Source: Arthrobacter sp. ERGS1:01 (GTDB lineage: Bacteria > Actinomycetota > Actinomycetes > Actinomycetales > Micrococcaceae). Taken from it: 64,000 nt of DNA. Both the position numbers and the translations under genes were made by a program. Shown here piece after piece: positions 1-9,722 of the stretch (the stretch's first letter is position 1; every line of letters begins with the position of its first letter). The stretch covers positions 3,038,001 to 3,102,000 of the forward strand of contig NZ_CP012479.1 of the NCBI RefSeq assembly GCF_001281315.1, given 5' to 3'. The notes beneath the pieces are model-generated. The model worked only from the letters and a program-made list of their open reading frames with translations. It made no database searches and was not told the origin of the DNA.

Positions 1-1
1 C

Positions 2-868
2 GGCCTGAACCTGCTCGTGGAGCAGGGAAACGTCGCAGGCTTCCTTGGCCCCAACGGGGCGGGGAAGTCCACCACGATCCGGGTCCTGCTCGGGTTGTTG
101 CGGGCCGACGGCGGAAGCGCGAAGCTGCTGGGCGGAGACCCCTGGCACGACGCCGTGGCGCTCCACCGCCGCCTGGCGTACGTGCCCGGGGATGTGAGCC
201 TGTGGCCCAACCTCACCGGCGGGCAGGCCATCGATATCCTGTCCCGGCTGCGTGGCGGCGTCGACAACGTCAAGCGGGACATGCTGCTGGAGCGGTTCGA
301 GCTGGATCCCACCAAGAAGGCGCGCAGCTATTCCAAGGGCAACCGGCAAAAGGTGGCGCTGGTGGCAGGCCTGGCCTCCAATGCCGAGCTGCTGATCCTG
401 GACGAACCCACCTCCGGCCTGGACCCCCTGATGGAGGAGGTGTTCACCGACTGCATCCGGGAGGCCAAGGCCGAGGGCCGCAGCGTGCTGCTCTCCAGCC
501 ACATCTTTGCCGAGGTGGAAAAGCTGTGTGACACCGTGACCATCATCCGCGAGGGCCGGACCGTCGAATCCGGCCGGCTGGACGAACTCCGCCACCTGCA
601 CCGCACCACGGTCTCCGTGGTGCTGGACCGTGACGGCGCCGTCCTGGCCTCGGTCCCCGGGGTCAACGACCTGGTGGCCGACGGCGCCAAGGCCACCTTC
701 ACCGTGGGAGAAGCGGAGCTGGGCGGCGTGCTGGCAGCCATTTCCGGATACTCGCCGCGGCAGCTGGTCTCCAGCCCGCCGTCGTTGGAGGACCTGTTCC
801 TGCGCCACTACGGCGGCGTTTCCACCGGCACCGGGACAGTGCCCGTGCAGACCGCGGGTGCGCGATGA
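2..868 (+). CDS. ABC exporter ATP-binding protein (5' end outside window)
   Basis: Cytosolic ATPase of a two-gene ABC exporter. The first complete codon is at base 2, and the reading frame is open to the left edge, so the start lies outside the window; GTG at 17 is internal because it sits just before the Walker A motif. Walker A (GPNGAGKST) is encoded at 47-73, followed by a signature of the SKGNRQK type rather than LSGGQ, Walker B ([12 protein letters not shown]) and an H-loop (SSH). The SKGNRQK variant is common in antibiotic-type exporters of actinobacteria (family knowledge). The last bases overlap the permease start in an ATGA, so the two are translationally coupled. The substrate cannot be read from sequence. 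Confidence 0.9.
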   Translation, partial: GLNLLVEQGNVAGFLGPNGAGKSTTIRVLLGLLRADGGSAKLLGGDPWHDAVALHRRLAYVPGDVSLWPNLTGGQAIDILSRLRGGVDNVKRDMLLERFELDPTKKARSYSKGNRQKVALVAGLASNAELLILDEPTSGLDPLMEEVFTDCIREAKAEGRSVLLSSHIFAEVEKLCDTVTIIREGRTVESGRLDELRHLHRTTVSVVLDRDGAVLASVPGVNDLVADGAKATFTVGEAELGGVLAAISGYSPRQLVSSPPSLEDLFLRHYGGVSTGTGTVPVQTAGAR

Positions 869-2502
869 GCGTCGCAACCGCCCGCCTGCACACCGCGGCG
901 GCTCCGTCCGCCACCGGCACGCTGTCCGGATTCGGCTTGTCCGTACGGTTCATCCTGCGCCGCAACTGGCTGCGCCTGCTCATCTGGGCGGCCGTGCTGG
1001 CGTTGATGATCCCCGTGGTCTACAACTCCCAGCAGGCGACCTTCCCCACGCAGGCGGACCGCGACGCCTACGCCAATGTGGCCAACACCCCGGCCATTGC
1101 CGCCATGACGGGCCTGCCGTACGCGGCCGGCAGCCTGGGCGGGATCCTGGTTATCAAGATCTGGATGACCCTCGCCGTCGCCCTCGGATTTGCGTCGATC
1201 TTCCTGGTCACCCGCAACGGCCGCGCCGACGAGGAGGCTGGCCGCACCGAGCTGCTGCGCGGCTCGGCGCTGGGCCGGCATGCGTTCAGCCTTGCCAATT
1301 ACGCGGTGGTGGGCGGGCTCAGCGTCGTCTCGGGCCTGTTGATCACCCTGCTGGCCCTGGCCGAGAAGCTGCCCACGGCCGGCTCCTGGGTCCTGGGCGG
1401 CTCGATTGCCGGCGTCGGGCTTGCGTTCGTGGGCATCGCCGCGATCTGCGGGCAGGTCAGTTCCACGAGCCGCGGCGCGAACTCGCTGGGCGTGGCCGTG
1501 CTGGCCGTTTTCTACCTCATCCGGGCCATCGCCGACGTGAACGCCCACAGCACGAACGTCACGGCCCTGAGCTGGTTCTCGCCGATCGGTTGGGGCCAGA
1601 ACATGCGCTCCTTCGAGCAGGACACGTGGTGGCCGTTCCTGGCCCTGATTGCCCTGGCCGTCGGCGGCTGCGTCCTGGCGCTGCGCATTGAAACCCGCCG
1701 CGACCTTGGCATGGGACTGGTGCCGTCGCGCCGCGGGCCGGCACGCGCCACCGCGTTCCTGGCCTCGCCGCTGGGCCTGTCCCTGCGCCTGCAGCGGGCC
1801 ACGCTCATCTCCTGGCTGTTGGGCGCCGTCGTGGCCGGGCTGTTCTTCGGCAGCGTCGCGAAGGCCATGACCTCGGTCCTGGACCCGTCCAACTCCTTCG
1901 CCAAGGCATTCCTCGGCGATTCCCAAAACGTGCTCAACGGCATCCTCGGCACGTTCGTGCTGTTCAACGCCATGCTGGCCGGTGCCTTCGCGATCCAAAG
2001 CCTCTCCGGCGCCCGTGCCGAGGAGTCCGCCGGCCGGCTCGAGTCCCAGCTGGCCGGTTCCCTCGCCCGCACCCGGTGGCTCGGCGCCCACATCACCGTC
2101 GCGGCGGCCGGCTCGCTCGCGATGCTGCTGCTGGGCGGCTGGCTCACCGGAGTGTCGTCCGACGGCGCCGCAACGGGTTCCGCCATGGCCGGCGCGGCGT
2201 TTGCGTACTGGCCGGCCGTGCTGCTCATGATGGCCGTTATGCTGTTCCTGCACGCCTTCGCGCCGCGGCTGAGCGTAAGCCTGAGCTGGGCCGTCTACGG
2301 GGTCTCGGTGGTGATTGCCATGTTTGGCGGGTTGTTCTCGCTGTCCGAATCCGTCATCAGGGCCACCCCGTTTGGCGCCGTCCCGCGAATGCCCGCCGAT
2401 TCCTTCTCGGTCATGCCGCTCGTGGTGCTCACGGTGATTGCGCTGGTTCTCGCCGCACTTGGCATCCGGCGGTTCCGCACCCGCGACATCGTCGCCGAAT
2501 AG
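865..2502 (+). CDS. ABC exporter permease, ABC-2 type
   Basis: Integral membrane partner of the preceding ATPase, 545 residues. A short polar N-terminus is followed by two hydrophobic halves (residues about 25-270 and 300-540), each with about six membrane-spanning stretches, so the protein looks like an internally duplicated ABC-2 permease, as in tetronasin/antibiotic exporters of Gram-positive bacteria. The start is fixed by the ATGA overlap with the upstream stop. It ends 21 bases before the convergent DUF2264 gene. Export of a lipophilic toxin or antibiotic is the family expectation; no substrate or regulator gene is visible nearby. Confidence 0.85.
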   Translation: MSVATARLHTAAAPSATGTLSGFGLSVRFILRRNWLRLLIWAAVLALMIPVVYNSQQATFPTQADRDAYANVANTPAIAAMTGLPYAAGSLGGILVIKIWMTLAVALGFASIFLVTRNGRADEEAGRTELLRGSALGRHAFSLANYAVVGGLSVVSGLLITLLALAEKLPTAGSWVLGGSIAGVGLAFVGIAAICGQVSSTSRGANSLGVAVLAVFYLIRAIADVNAHSTNVTALSWFSPIGWGQNMRSFEQDTWWPFLALIALAVGGCVLALRIETRRDLGMGLVPSRRGPARATAFLASPLGLSLRLQRATLISWLLGAVVAGLFFGSVAKAMTSVLDPSNSFAKAFLGDSQNVLNGILGTFVLFNAMLAGAFAIQSLSGARAEESAGRLESQLAGSLARTRWLGAHITVAAAGSLAMLLLGGWLTGVSSDGAATGSAMAGAAFAYWPAVLLMMAVMLFLHAFAPRLSVSLSWAVYGVSVVIAMFGGLFSLSESVIRATPFGAVPRMPADSFSVMPLVVLTVIALVLAALGIRRFRTRDIVAE

Positions 2503-2523
2503 CGAGCCGTCAATAACGGGCCG

Positions 2524-4382
2524 TCAGGGGCGGAAGCCCGCGGAAAGCGGGTGGCCGTCCGGCGCGATGATGGTCACCGTGACCGTGCCGCCGGCGTCGT
2601 GCAGTTCGGGGCGAAGTTCCGCGGCGGCGAGCGCCGCTGCCACGGCAGGATCCCCGGACAGCACGGCCAGTGAGGCAAACACGCTCCGCGTTCCGTGGTG
2701 TGTTCCGGACAGCCACGGTGTTTCGGTTTCCGCCGTCATGGGGTTTGCGCCGGAGGCCGCTGCCGTTCCGCCGTCGTCGTGGCCCAGGACAGGGATCAGC
2801 CGGCTAGCCACACTCCCTGGAGTCTCTGCGGCCACGGCGTAGCCGCCTTCACGAACGGGGGCGGTGGCGGGATTTTCCGACTCCACCACGTGGACGCGCA
2901 GTTCCCAGGGCCCGCGCATGGCCGTCGCGGAGGTGATGGTCCAGGCGGAGTCCTTGCCGGTCTCCGCCGCACCCCACACGGGGTGGTGCGCGCTGGCCTG
3001 GGTGGCCGGCGTCGTGCTTGGCCGGCGGAGAATCCTGACCCGGCGCGACGGCACGCCCGCCGCATCGAGGACGGCGATGTGGTTGTCCAGCGGGGCGTTG
3101 AAGTCCGGTGCGGCATGGGTGGAAAACGCGAAGCGTGAATAGTGCGGATCGTCGCGGTCGGCCAGGCCGGGCTGGTTGTCGCTGCCGTGGTTGGCCAGGC
3201 GCACCACCCCGTCGGCGGCGGTGCTGGACAGCAGGAATCCGGGGGCGGCCAAGGTGCGCGCCGCATCGGCGGTCTCCACGGGGCCGGCGGTTTCCGTCGC
3301 CGTCCAGACGGGGTGGTCGGCGGGCAGCATCAGGCCGATGAACGCCTTGGACGTCCAGTACGGCGATCCCGGCCCGGAGTAGCTCTGCGTCATGGGCGCG
3401 AACGGCCCAAACCAGCCGCAGGGCAGCAGTCCGCGGTCGTCGAAGGCGCCGCCGTCGTTGAAATGGCGCAGGGCTCCGCTGGCCAACCGCCGCGTGGCGC
3501 CGGGGTCCAGCGGGCTCACGCCCAGCAGTTCGCCCAGCCACAGGGGTGCCGTGGCGGCGAAGCGGTAGATCAGGGAGCGGCCCTGGAACAGCGGGGAGCC
3601 GTTGGCGCCGAAGAAGTATTGGAAATCCGTGAGGTACCGGGCCAGCCGCTCCCGGTAGACGGCGGCCTTGGCGGCGGCGAGCTCCGGAACGCGCGGTGCG
3701 GCCATCATGGTCCACAGCGACGGGTACAGGTGCATGGCCCAGCCGGCGTAGTAGTCAAAGCGCTGCCCGGCGCCGTCCCGGTACCACCCCTCCCCCACGT
3801 ACCAGTCCTCGATCCGCGCCAGCCCGTCGGTGATGTCGGCTTCGTGGAACGCCCGGCCCGTAGAGGCAATGAATTCCTGCACCATGACCTTGAACATGAC
3901 CCAGTTGTTGTCCGGGATTCCAACGCCCACCGAGCCGCCCAGCCAGTCGACCACCCTGTCCTGCTCTGCAACGGCCAAGGTGTCCCACAGCCAGGTGCGC
4001 GTCAGGTGCAGGGCCAGGACCAACGACGCCGCCTCCACCAACGCCTGCCGGGTTACCTCGATGCGCGGCCAGGGTTGGGCCGATTCCGGATCCGTGCCGG
4101 CTAGCAGGCCGCTGCGGTAGAACGCCAGGTGACCGTGCGGGTCGGCGCCGTGTTCGCCGGCCACCCGGAACGCGGCAAGGATGAACGTGCGGGCGAATCC
4201 CTCCAGTCCGTCGGATACGGCGCCGGAGCCGCTGGGGTGCCGGGCAGGTTGATGAAGGCATGGCTTTCGCTTGCGTAGGGGCGCACGGCCAGAAGCTGGG
4301 CGTCGGCGGCGGCCAGCCAATGCTCACGGGTGTAGCCCGTGATGGGGCTGGTGTCCCGATTGTCCGTGGGCATCTCAATCAT
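2524..4382 (-). pseudogene. DUF2264 domain protein, split by a one-base frameshift
   Basis: Cytosolic protein of the DUF2264 family, expected to fold as an alpha/alpha barrel like six-hairpin glycosidases; function unknown, often placed near polysaccharide use. The N-terminus begins at ATG 4382 behind GGGAG with five bases spacing and reads through residues such as HAFINLPGTP. The conserved continuation SDGLEGFARTF lies in another frame. Restoring one G in the run GGGG at 4234-4237 joins both parts into a single 619-residue protein ending at 2524. As it stands, the first frame reads on to a stop near 4101. Because the rest is intact and the break sits in a homopolymer, a sequencing error is more likely than decay. 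Downstream neighbour converges. Confidence 0.82.
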
Positions 4383-4558
4383 TGCTGCTCCCTTGCGCGG
4401 CGCCGTTACAGTGCCTCCACCTTAGCGGGAAAGGGCTTTCCGTGGGGAATTGAGGCCCTATTCCTCCCTCCGGGCACCATGTCCGCTCACCGCAAAGAAG
4501 TGATAAATATTCAGGATTTTCCACACCAACACCCAGTGCGCAGTGTAAATGTATAACC

Positions 4559-5299
4559 ATGAGCGCAATCATCGACTTCACCACTGCGGGGCAAAACTTC
4601 CAGGCCTACCGGGCCGAGCCCACCGGCGTAGTGCGCGGGGCCGTCCTGGTGATCCATGAAATCTGGGGCCTCACCGGCCATATCAAGGACGTCGCGGACA
4701 GGTTCGCGGCCGCCGGATACCTAGCCGTGGCACCCGACCTAATGGGGCTTGCCGGGCTTGATGCAACCCTGCTGGCCGAGCTGGGGGCCGACCGCAACGA
4801 TCCAGTCAAGGGTGCCGCAGCGCAGCCAAGGATCAGGGAGGCCACCGCTCCCCTGCGTTCGCCCGAGTCGGCCGCAAGGATCCGGGACGGCGTCAAGGAA
4901 GTCTTCAACCATCTGGAGGCAACCGCCGAGGGTGCCGGCCGGACCGCCGTGGTCGGTTACTGCTTTGGCGGGACCTATTCCTTTGCCCTGGCCGTGGACG
5001 AACCCCGGTTGGCGGGGGCCGTGCCTTTCTACGGCCACGCAAACTTCACGGCCAAGGAATTGGCCGGCATCAACTGCCCCATCCTGGCGTTCTACGGCGA
5101 GGACGACACAGCCCTCACCGATGGGCTGCCTGCCCTCATCGTCAGCATGCAGGCCGCCGGCGTCGACTTCAAGTACACGGTGTTCTCCGGCGCCGGGCAC
5201 GCGTTCTTCAATGACGGCAACACCCAGACCTACCGCGCGGAACCGGCGCGCATCGCCTGGACGGAAACGCTGGAGTTCCTGGAAAAACACGTGCAGTAG
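4559..5299 (+). CDS. Dienelactone hydrolase family protein
   Basis: Alpha/beta hydrolase, 246 residues, the usual size of dienelactone hydrolases that open lactone rings such as carboxymethylenebutenolide. The catalytic triad is visible: Cys135 in GYCFGG, Asp182 or Asp183 in YGEDD, and His214 in GAGHAF. A cysteine rather than serine nucleophile is the family hallmark. No signal peptide, so cytosolic. It is transcribed alone; the AT-rich 176-bp gap on its left is shared with the divergent DUF2264 gene. No aromatic catabolism genes lie next to it, so the physiological substrate is open. Confidence 0.85.
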   Translation: MSAIIDFTTAGQNFQAYRAEPTGVVRGAVLVIHEIWGLTGHIKDVADRFAAAGYLAVAPDLMGLAGLDATLLAELGADRNDPVKGAAAQPRIREATAPLRSPESAARIRDGVKEVFNHLEATAEGAGRTAVVGYCFGGTYSFALAVDEPRLAGAVPFYGHANFTAKELAGINCPILAFYGEDDTALTDGLPALIVSMQAAGVDFKYTVFSGAGHAFFNDGNTQTYRAEPARIAWTETLEFLEKHVQ

Positions 5300-5315
5300 T
5301 AGCGGCCCGGCGCAC

Positions 5316-6065
5316 CTAGAGGTTGTTGAAGCTGTAAAGGTGGATCCCGGCCGGCGGGCTTGGAAGCGCCTGAAGATCCTCGATGAGCTCGCCGGGCTGG
5401 TAGCGGCCGCCGCCCAGCAACTTCTTGCCCAGCGCGGCCTTGCCGGTGATGAACTTCAGCGAGCTGCCGACGCCGATCTTCGTGGCCAGCATGATCAGCT
5501 TGGTCCGCGGCACGGCTCCGGCAACGCCCGCCCATACCGGGAGCGTCACGCCTTCGCGGAGCAGCATGGCGGAATAGCCGGCGATGGCTGTCGGGGAAAA
5601 ACACATCTGTGTGACGATGTGGCTGGCCAGCTCCTGCTTGGCCCGCAGTGAATCCAGCAGTTGTCCGTCGGTGATGGAGGGGTGCCCCTCCGGATACCCG
5701 GCAACCCCCATCGTCATGGTGTTGCCGCTCACTTCGGCAATCTCGCGCATCAGGCCCTCACTTGAGGTGAACGGCCCTGCAGAGTGCGTCTTGTCCCCGC
5801 CAATAACGAAAAGCTCGGTGATGCCCGCGCCGCCGCAATCCCGCACGATCCCGGCCAGCTGCTTCCGGGACACGATGGATCGGGCGGCGAGGTGCGGGAC
5901 CGCATTATAGCCGTGCCCCGCCAGCGCGGTCGCCGTTTCCATGGTGCGTTCAATCCCGTGGTGCGGCAGGCAGGTGACCGTGATGGTGGTGCCGGCGGGA
6001 AGCTGGGCCCGCACATCGGCAACGATGCCGTCGGTGGGAATGATTTCCAATCGTGTGGGGAGCAT
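5316..6065 (-). CDS. Methylenetetrahydrofolate reductase family protein (short form)
   Basis: Predicted flavin-dependent TIM-barrel enzyme of the MTHFR family, 249 residues, shorter than E. coli MetF (about 296). Matches to the family pattern include the early TCLPHHGIERT stretch, GITELFVIGGDK and GVAGYPEGHP. Start ATG 6065 follows AGGATT with five bases spacing. It lies 140 bases downstream of sdaA on the same strand, at the end of the glycine/serine operon, which fits a role with methylene-folate, but the intervening spacer with a tandem repeat may separate it transcriptionally. It could act on folate one-carbon units from demethylation rather than in methionine synthesis; the sequence does not decide this. 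Confidence 0.75.
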   Translation of the reverse strand: MLPTRLEIIPTDGIVADVRAQLPAGTTITVTCLPHHGIERTMETATALAGHGYNAVPHLAARSIVSRKQLAGIVRDCGGAGITELFVIGGDKTHSAGPFTSSEGLMREIAEVSGNTMTMGVAGYPEGHPSITDGQLLDSLRAKQELASHIVTQMCFSPTAIAGYSAMLLREGVTLPVWAGVAGAVPRTKLIMLATKIGVGSSLKFITGKAALGKKLLGGGRYQPGELIEDLQALPSPPAGIHLYSFNNL

Positions 6066-6120
6066 CAGGGAATCCTATCGAAGGTGGAAGGATCTGGCGG
6101 GCTGCGATCAGTGCGGCGGA

Positions 6121-6198
6121 GTGTTCCGCGTGGAACTGGTGGTGGGTTGTGCGTGGAACGGTGTTCCGCGCGGGACTGGTGGTGGGTTGTGCGTGGAA
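6121..6198. repeat. Two-copy 40-bp tandem repeat
   Basis: Bases 6121-6158 and 6161-6198 repeat with a 40-bp period and differ at only two of 38 positions. The block sits just downstream of the sdaA stop and upstream of the MTHFR-like gene. It does not form an obvious terminator hairpin. Confidence 0.8.
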
Positions 6199-6205
6199 GA
6201 GGTTG

Positions 6206-7603
6206 TTAGCATTCGACGACGTTGACGGCGAGGCCGCCCATGGCGGTTTCCTTGTATTTGGAGGACATGTCCCGTCCGGTTTCCCGCATGGTTACGATGA
6301 CTTCATCGAGGGAGACGCGGTGCTGGCCGTCGCCCCAGAGCGCCATTTTGGCGGCGTTGATGGCTTTCGCGGCGGCGATCGCGTTGCGTTCAATACAGGG
6401 CACCTGGACGAGCCCGCCGATCGGGTCACAGGTGAGGCCGAGGTTGTGTTCCATGGCGATTTCCGCGGCGTTCTCGACTTGTTCGGGGGTGCCGCCCATG
6501 ACCTCGGCCAACCCGGCCGCGGCCATCGAGGACGCGGAGCCGACTTCGCCCTGGCAGCCGACCTCGGCCCCGGAAATGGACGCTTGTTCCTTATACAGGA
6601 CCCCGACGGCGCCGGCGGCGAGCAGGAACTTCACCACCACCGCATCAACCTGCTCCGGGGTGGCCTCGGCCATCCCGGGCGTGTAGTGGGTGGCGTAGAA
6701 CATGACGGCCGGAATGATCCCGGCAGCCCCGTTGGTCGGGGCGGTGACGACCCGGCCGCCGGAGGCGTTTTCCTCATTCACGGCCAACGCGACCAGGTTC
6801 ACCCATTCCTGCCAGAACTTCGGATCCCGGTCCGGGTCCTCGGCCCGGAGCCGGGTGTGCCAGTCCGGGGCCCGGCGCCGGACCTTCAACCCGCCCGGCA
6901 GCAACCCGGTGCGGGCCAGGGAGGCGTTCTTGCAGTCCTCCATGACGTCGCGGATATGCAACAACCCGGACCGGATGTCCGTCTCGGGGCGGGAGATGCG
7001 TTCGTTGGCGAGCATCACATCACTAAAGTTCCCGCCCACGGCGGCGCAGTGCTCCAGCAGTTGGGCGGCGGTACGGAAGGGGTAGGGCAGCCGGGCCTTG
7101 GAATTTTCCAGTTCCGCGGCGGCTGCTTCGACCTCGCCCTCACGGATGATGAAGCCGCCCCCGACGGAAAAGAACGTCGCCTCCGCCAACACCACCCCGG
7201 CAGCATCGCTGACGGCAAACTTCATCCCGTTCGTATGCCGGGGCAGGATGGTCAGGGGATGCAAGATGATGTCCTCGGCACCGTAGGCGAGTTCGACACT
7301 GCCGGCCAGCAATAACGGGTCACCGGCGGCGAACGCGGCCAACCGCTCATCAACCTCCGCCGGCAGAATCAACTCCGGCTCGCGCCCCTCCAACCCCAGC
7401 AGCACCGCCGTCATGGTGCCATGCCCACGCCCCGTCGCGGCCAGGGAACCGTACAGGTCCACCCGGACGGCCGCGACACGGCCAGCAAGTCCCTGCTCGG
7501 TAAGTTCACGGGCAAACGCCGCAGCGGCCCGCATCGGCCCCACGGTATGCGAACTGGACGGACCAATCCCCACGGAAAACAAATCAAAAACACCAACGGA
7601 CAT
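6206..7603 (-). CDS. sdaA: L-serine ammonia-lyase (iron-sulfur type)
   Basis: Deaminates L-serine to pyruvate and ammonia in the cytosol using a [4Fe-4S] cluster; 465 residues, single chain with the beta domain (about 1-150) followed by the alpha domain (about 185-465). The SSSHT motif is at 16-20. Candidate cluster cysteines are Cys350 (GCQGE), Cys392 (TCDPIGG) and Cys403 (VPCIERN). The protein ends in Cys465; its spacing to the three others matches the C-terminal 'tail-in-mouth' cysteine I recall for the Legionella enzyme. Start ATG 7603 follows GAAAGG with good spacing; a longer upstream reading runs antiparallel to nothing conserved and overlaps glyA, so it was not used. Last step of the riboswitch-controlled glycine-to-pyruvate operon. 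Confidence 0.95.
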   Translation of the reverse strand: MSVGVFDLFSVGIGPSSSHTVGPMRAAAAFARELTEQGLAGRVAAVRVDLYGSLAATGRGHGTMTAVLLGLEGREPELILPAEVDERLAAFAAGDPLLLAGSVELAYGAEDIILHPLTILPRHTNGMKFAVSDAAGVVLAEATFFSVGGGFIIREGEVEAAAAELENSKARLPYPFRTAAQLLEHCAAVGGNFSDVMLANERISRPETDIRSGLLHIRDVMEDCKNASLARTGLLPGGLKVRRRAPDWHTRLRAEDPDRDPKFWQEWVNLVALAVNEENASGGRVVTAPTNGAAGIIPAVMFYATHYTPGMAEATPEQVDAVVVKFLLAAGAVGVLYKEQASISGAEVGCQGEVGSASSMAAAGLAEVMGGTPEQVENAAEIAMEHNLGLTCDPIGGLVQVPCIERNAIAAAKAINAAKMALWGDGQHRVSLDEVIVTMRETGRDMSSKYKETAMGGLAVNVVEC

Positions 7604-7674
7604 GACGGAAACACCTTTCAAGGCTCGCCAGTATTGGCGGGGTGTCGGGAGGACGGAGCAGGAACGGGTGCCAC

Positions 7675-7715
7675 CCCGGGAGTCCCAGCACCCCCAATGC
7701 GCTGGAACTCCCGGG
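7675..7715 (-). terminator. Hairpin between glyA and sdaA
   Basis: A 15-bp stem with one mismatch (7675-7689 against 7701-7715) and an 11-base loop lies in the 145-bp gap between glyA and sdaA. It has no T-run on the minus strand, so it may be an attenuator or mRNA processing/stability element rather than a full terminator. Confidence 0.5.
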
Positions 7716-7748
7716 ACGGCGAACCGTGGGAGCAGGAAGGTCTCCTGC

Positions 7749-9065
7749 TTAGGACAAGGCCGCCACCGACGGGTACAGCGGGTGCGCCGCGGCCAGCGCC
7801 TCAACGCGGGTGCGCAGACCGGACAGGTCGGCGCCGGCGTCGGCCAAGAGTGCCTCGGCGATGATGTCGGCGACCTCGGCAAAGGCGGCCTCGCCGAAGC
7901 CGCGGGTGGCCAGGGCGGGGGTGCCGATGCGCAGGCCGGAGGTGACCATGGGCGGGCGCGGATCGAACGGGACGGCGTTGCGGTTGACGGTGATGTCGAT
8001 CGCGGCGAGCCGGTCTTCGGCCTGCTGTCCGTCCAGTTCACAGTTGCGCAGGTCAACCAGCACCAGGTGGACATCGGTGCCGCCGGAGATCACGGAGATT
8101 CCCTTGGCGGCGACGTCGGGCTGGACCAGTCGGTCGGCCAGCAGCCGGGCACCCAGCAGCACCCGTTCCTGGCGTTCGGCGAATTCCGGCGAGGCGGCGA
8201 TCTTGAACGCCACGGCCTTGCCGGCAATGACGTGCTCCAACGGCCCGCCCTGCTGGCCAGGGAACACGGCGGAGTTGATCTTCTTGGCGATGTCGGCGTC
8301 GTTGCTCAAGATAATGCCGCCGCGCGGGCCGGCCAGCGTCTTGTGCGTGGTGGATGTGGTGACATGGGCGTGCGGCACCGGTGAGGGATGCAGTCCGGCC
8401 GCGACGAGTCCGGCAAAGTGGGCCATGTCCACCATAAGGTAGGCGCCCACCAGGTCCGCGATGCGGCGGAATTCGGCGAAGTCCAGCTGCCGTGCGTAGG
8501 CGGACCAGCCGGCCACGATCAGGGCCGGCTTGTGCTCCAGGGCCAGGCGCTCCACCTCGGCCATGTCCACCTGGTGGGTGTCCTCGCGGACCTGGTACGG
8601 GACCACGTTGTAGAGGCGTCCGGAGAAGTTGATCTTCATGCCGTGCGTGAGGTGGCCGCCGTGGGCCAGGTTCAGGCCCATGATGGTGTCGCCGGGCTTG
8701 ATGAGGGCGTGCATGACGGAGGCGTTGGCCTGGGCGCCGGAGTGCGGCTGGACGTTCGCGTACTCCGCACCGAAGAGGGCCTTGACCCGGTCGATGGCCA
8801 GCTGCTCAATGACGTCCACGTACTCGCAGCCGCCATAGTAGCGGCGTCCCGGGTAACCCTCGGCGTACTTGTTGGTCAGCACCGAGCCCTGGGCCGCCAT
8901 GACGGCGGCCGCGGTGTGGTTCTCCGAGGCGATCATTTCCAGGCCGGTCCGCTGGCGGCCCAGTTCGGCGTCGATCTGCGCGGCAATTTCCGGGTCCAGC
9001 GCGGACAGCGGCGCGTCCAGGCTGGGCGAGACCACCTGCGTGTAGTCCACTCCGACGGCGCTCAC
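7749..9065 (-). CDS. glyA: Serine hydroxymethyltransferase
   Basis: PLP enzyme interconverting serine plus tetrahydrofolate and glycine plus methylene-tetrahydrofolate; 438 residues, usual length. The PLP lysine is Lys242 in [12 protein letters not shown], and the early EMIASENH and [14 protein letters not shown] motifs are present. Start is GTG 9065, whose GTGA overlaps the stop of gcvH, showing translational coupling. In this operon it most likely runs towards serine, condensing a second glycine with the one-carbon unit released by GcvPTH, and handing serine to SdaA downstream. Confidence 0.97.
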   Translation of the reverse strand: MSAVGVDYTQVVSPSLDAPLSALDPEIAAQIDAELGRQRTGLEMIASENHTAAAVMAAQGSVLTNKYAEGYPGRRYYGGCEYVDVIEQLAIDRVKALFGAEYANVQPHSGAQANASVMHALIKPGDTIMGLNLAHGGHLTHGMKINFSGRLYNVVPYQVREDTHQVDMAEVERLALEHKPALIVAGWSAYARQLDFAEFRRIADLVGAYLMVDMAHFAGLVAAGLHPSPVPHAHVTTSTTHKTLAGPRGGIILSNDADIAKKINSAVFPGQQGGPLEHVIAGKAVAFKIAASPEFAERQERVLLGARLLADRLVQPDVAAKGISVISGGTDVHLVLVDLRNCELDGQQAEDRLAAIDITVNRNAVPFDPRPPMVTSGLRIGTPALATRGFGEAAFAEVADIIAEALLADAGADLSGLRTRVEALAAAHPLYPSVAALS

Positions 9066-9445
9066 AGCTCGCCGCCGTTGGCTTCGGCGTACTCGGCGGC
9101 GCTCAGCAGCGGGCCCTCGGATTCGACGGTCACCTTGAACAGCCAGCCGGCTCCGTAGGGGTCGGTGTTGATCAGGGCCGGGTCCTCGACGGCGGCCGGG
9201 TTGACCTCGGTGACCTCGCCCGTGACGGGGGCGTACAGATCGGAGACGGACTTGGTCGATTCGATTTCACCGCAGCTTTCGCCGGCGGTGACGGTGGAGC
9301 CGACCTCGGGCAAGTCCACGTATACGATGTCGCCCAGCGCGTCGGCGGCGACGGCTGAAACACCAATCGTGGACGGGCCGGCACCGTCGGTGGCGATCCA
9401 CTCGTGCTCGGCGGAGTACTGCAGTTCGGGAGCTACTTTGCTCAT
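9062..9445 (-). CDS. gcvH: Glycine cleavage system H protein
   Basis: Lipoyl carrier of the glycine cleavage complex, 127 residues. The lipoylated lysine is Lys65 in [10 protein letters not shown]. It shuttles the methylamine group from GcvP to GcvT. Start ATG 9445 follows GAAAGG. Its stop overlaps the glyA start. It is separated from gcvT by a 277-bp spacer rich in palindromes, unusual inside a gcv operon. Confidence 0.97.
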   Translation of the reverse strand: MSKVAPELQYSAEHEWIATDGAGPSTIGVSAVAADALGDIVYVDLPEVGSTVTAGESCGEIESTKSVSDLYAPVTGEVTEVNPAAVEDPALINTDPYGAGWLFKVTVESEGPLLSAAEYAEANGGEL

Positions 9446-9544
9446 GAGGTAAACCTTTCAAATCGTCTGCTGAAAACTATGAACTGGGATGGATGGCGGT
9501 GACGAAGCCGGCATTTCCTCGGCTGGGCCCACAGATGCGAGGAT

Positions 9545-9570
9545 CCCGTTGCGAGCTTGCGAGCAATGGG
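9545..9570. repeat. Palindromic repeat (imperfect inverted repeat)
   Basis: An inverted repeat with arms of eight bases (CCCGTTGC / GCAATGGG, one mismatch) around a GAGCTTGCGA core in the gcvT-gcvH spacer. It resembles short intergenic palindromes common in Micrococcaceae genomes; copy number elsewhere was not checked. Confidence 0.5.
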
Positions 9571-9680
9571 AGCGTCTGGGGCCTATCCGGCCCGTCGGCC
9601 GCGGGCGGCCTTGGGGGCCTCCTTTACGTCGCCTATGGAAACACCGTCTCCGCCACCACTAACGCCTAGGTCCGGTCCGG

Positions 9681-9711
9681 GCCGGTGGTCTCGACAAGCT
9701 CGACCACCGGC
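9681..9711. repeat. REP-like palindrome
   Basis: Perfect 10-bp arms (GCCGGTGGTC / GACCACCGGC) flank TCGACAAGCTC in the gcvT-gcvH spacer. The GGTCTCGACAAGCTCGACC core is, from general knowledge, a frequent dispersed intergenic palindrome in related actinobacteria. It could act as an mRNA-stabilising or attenuating hairpin between gcvT and gcvH. Confidence 0.6.
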
Positions 9712-9722
9712 GCGGGCGGGGA

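Noticed and set aside
808..2253. Long open frame of 481 codons antisense to the ABC-2 permease
   Set aside because: Mirror of a high-GC coding frame; low-complexity Gly/Arg/His/Gln-rich translation, no ribosome binding site or family motif.
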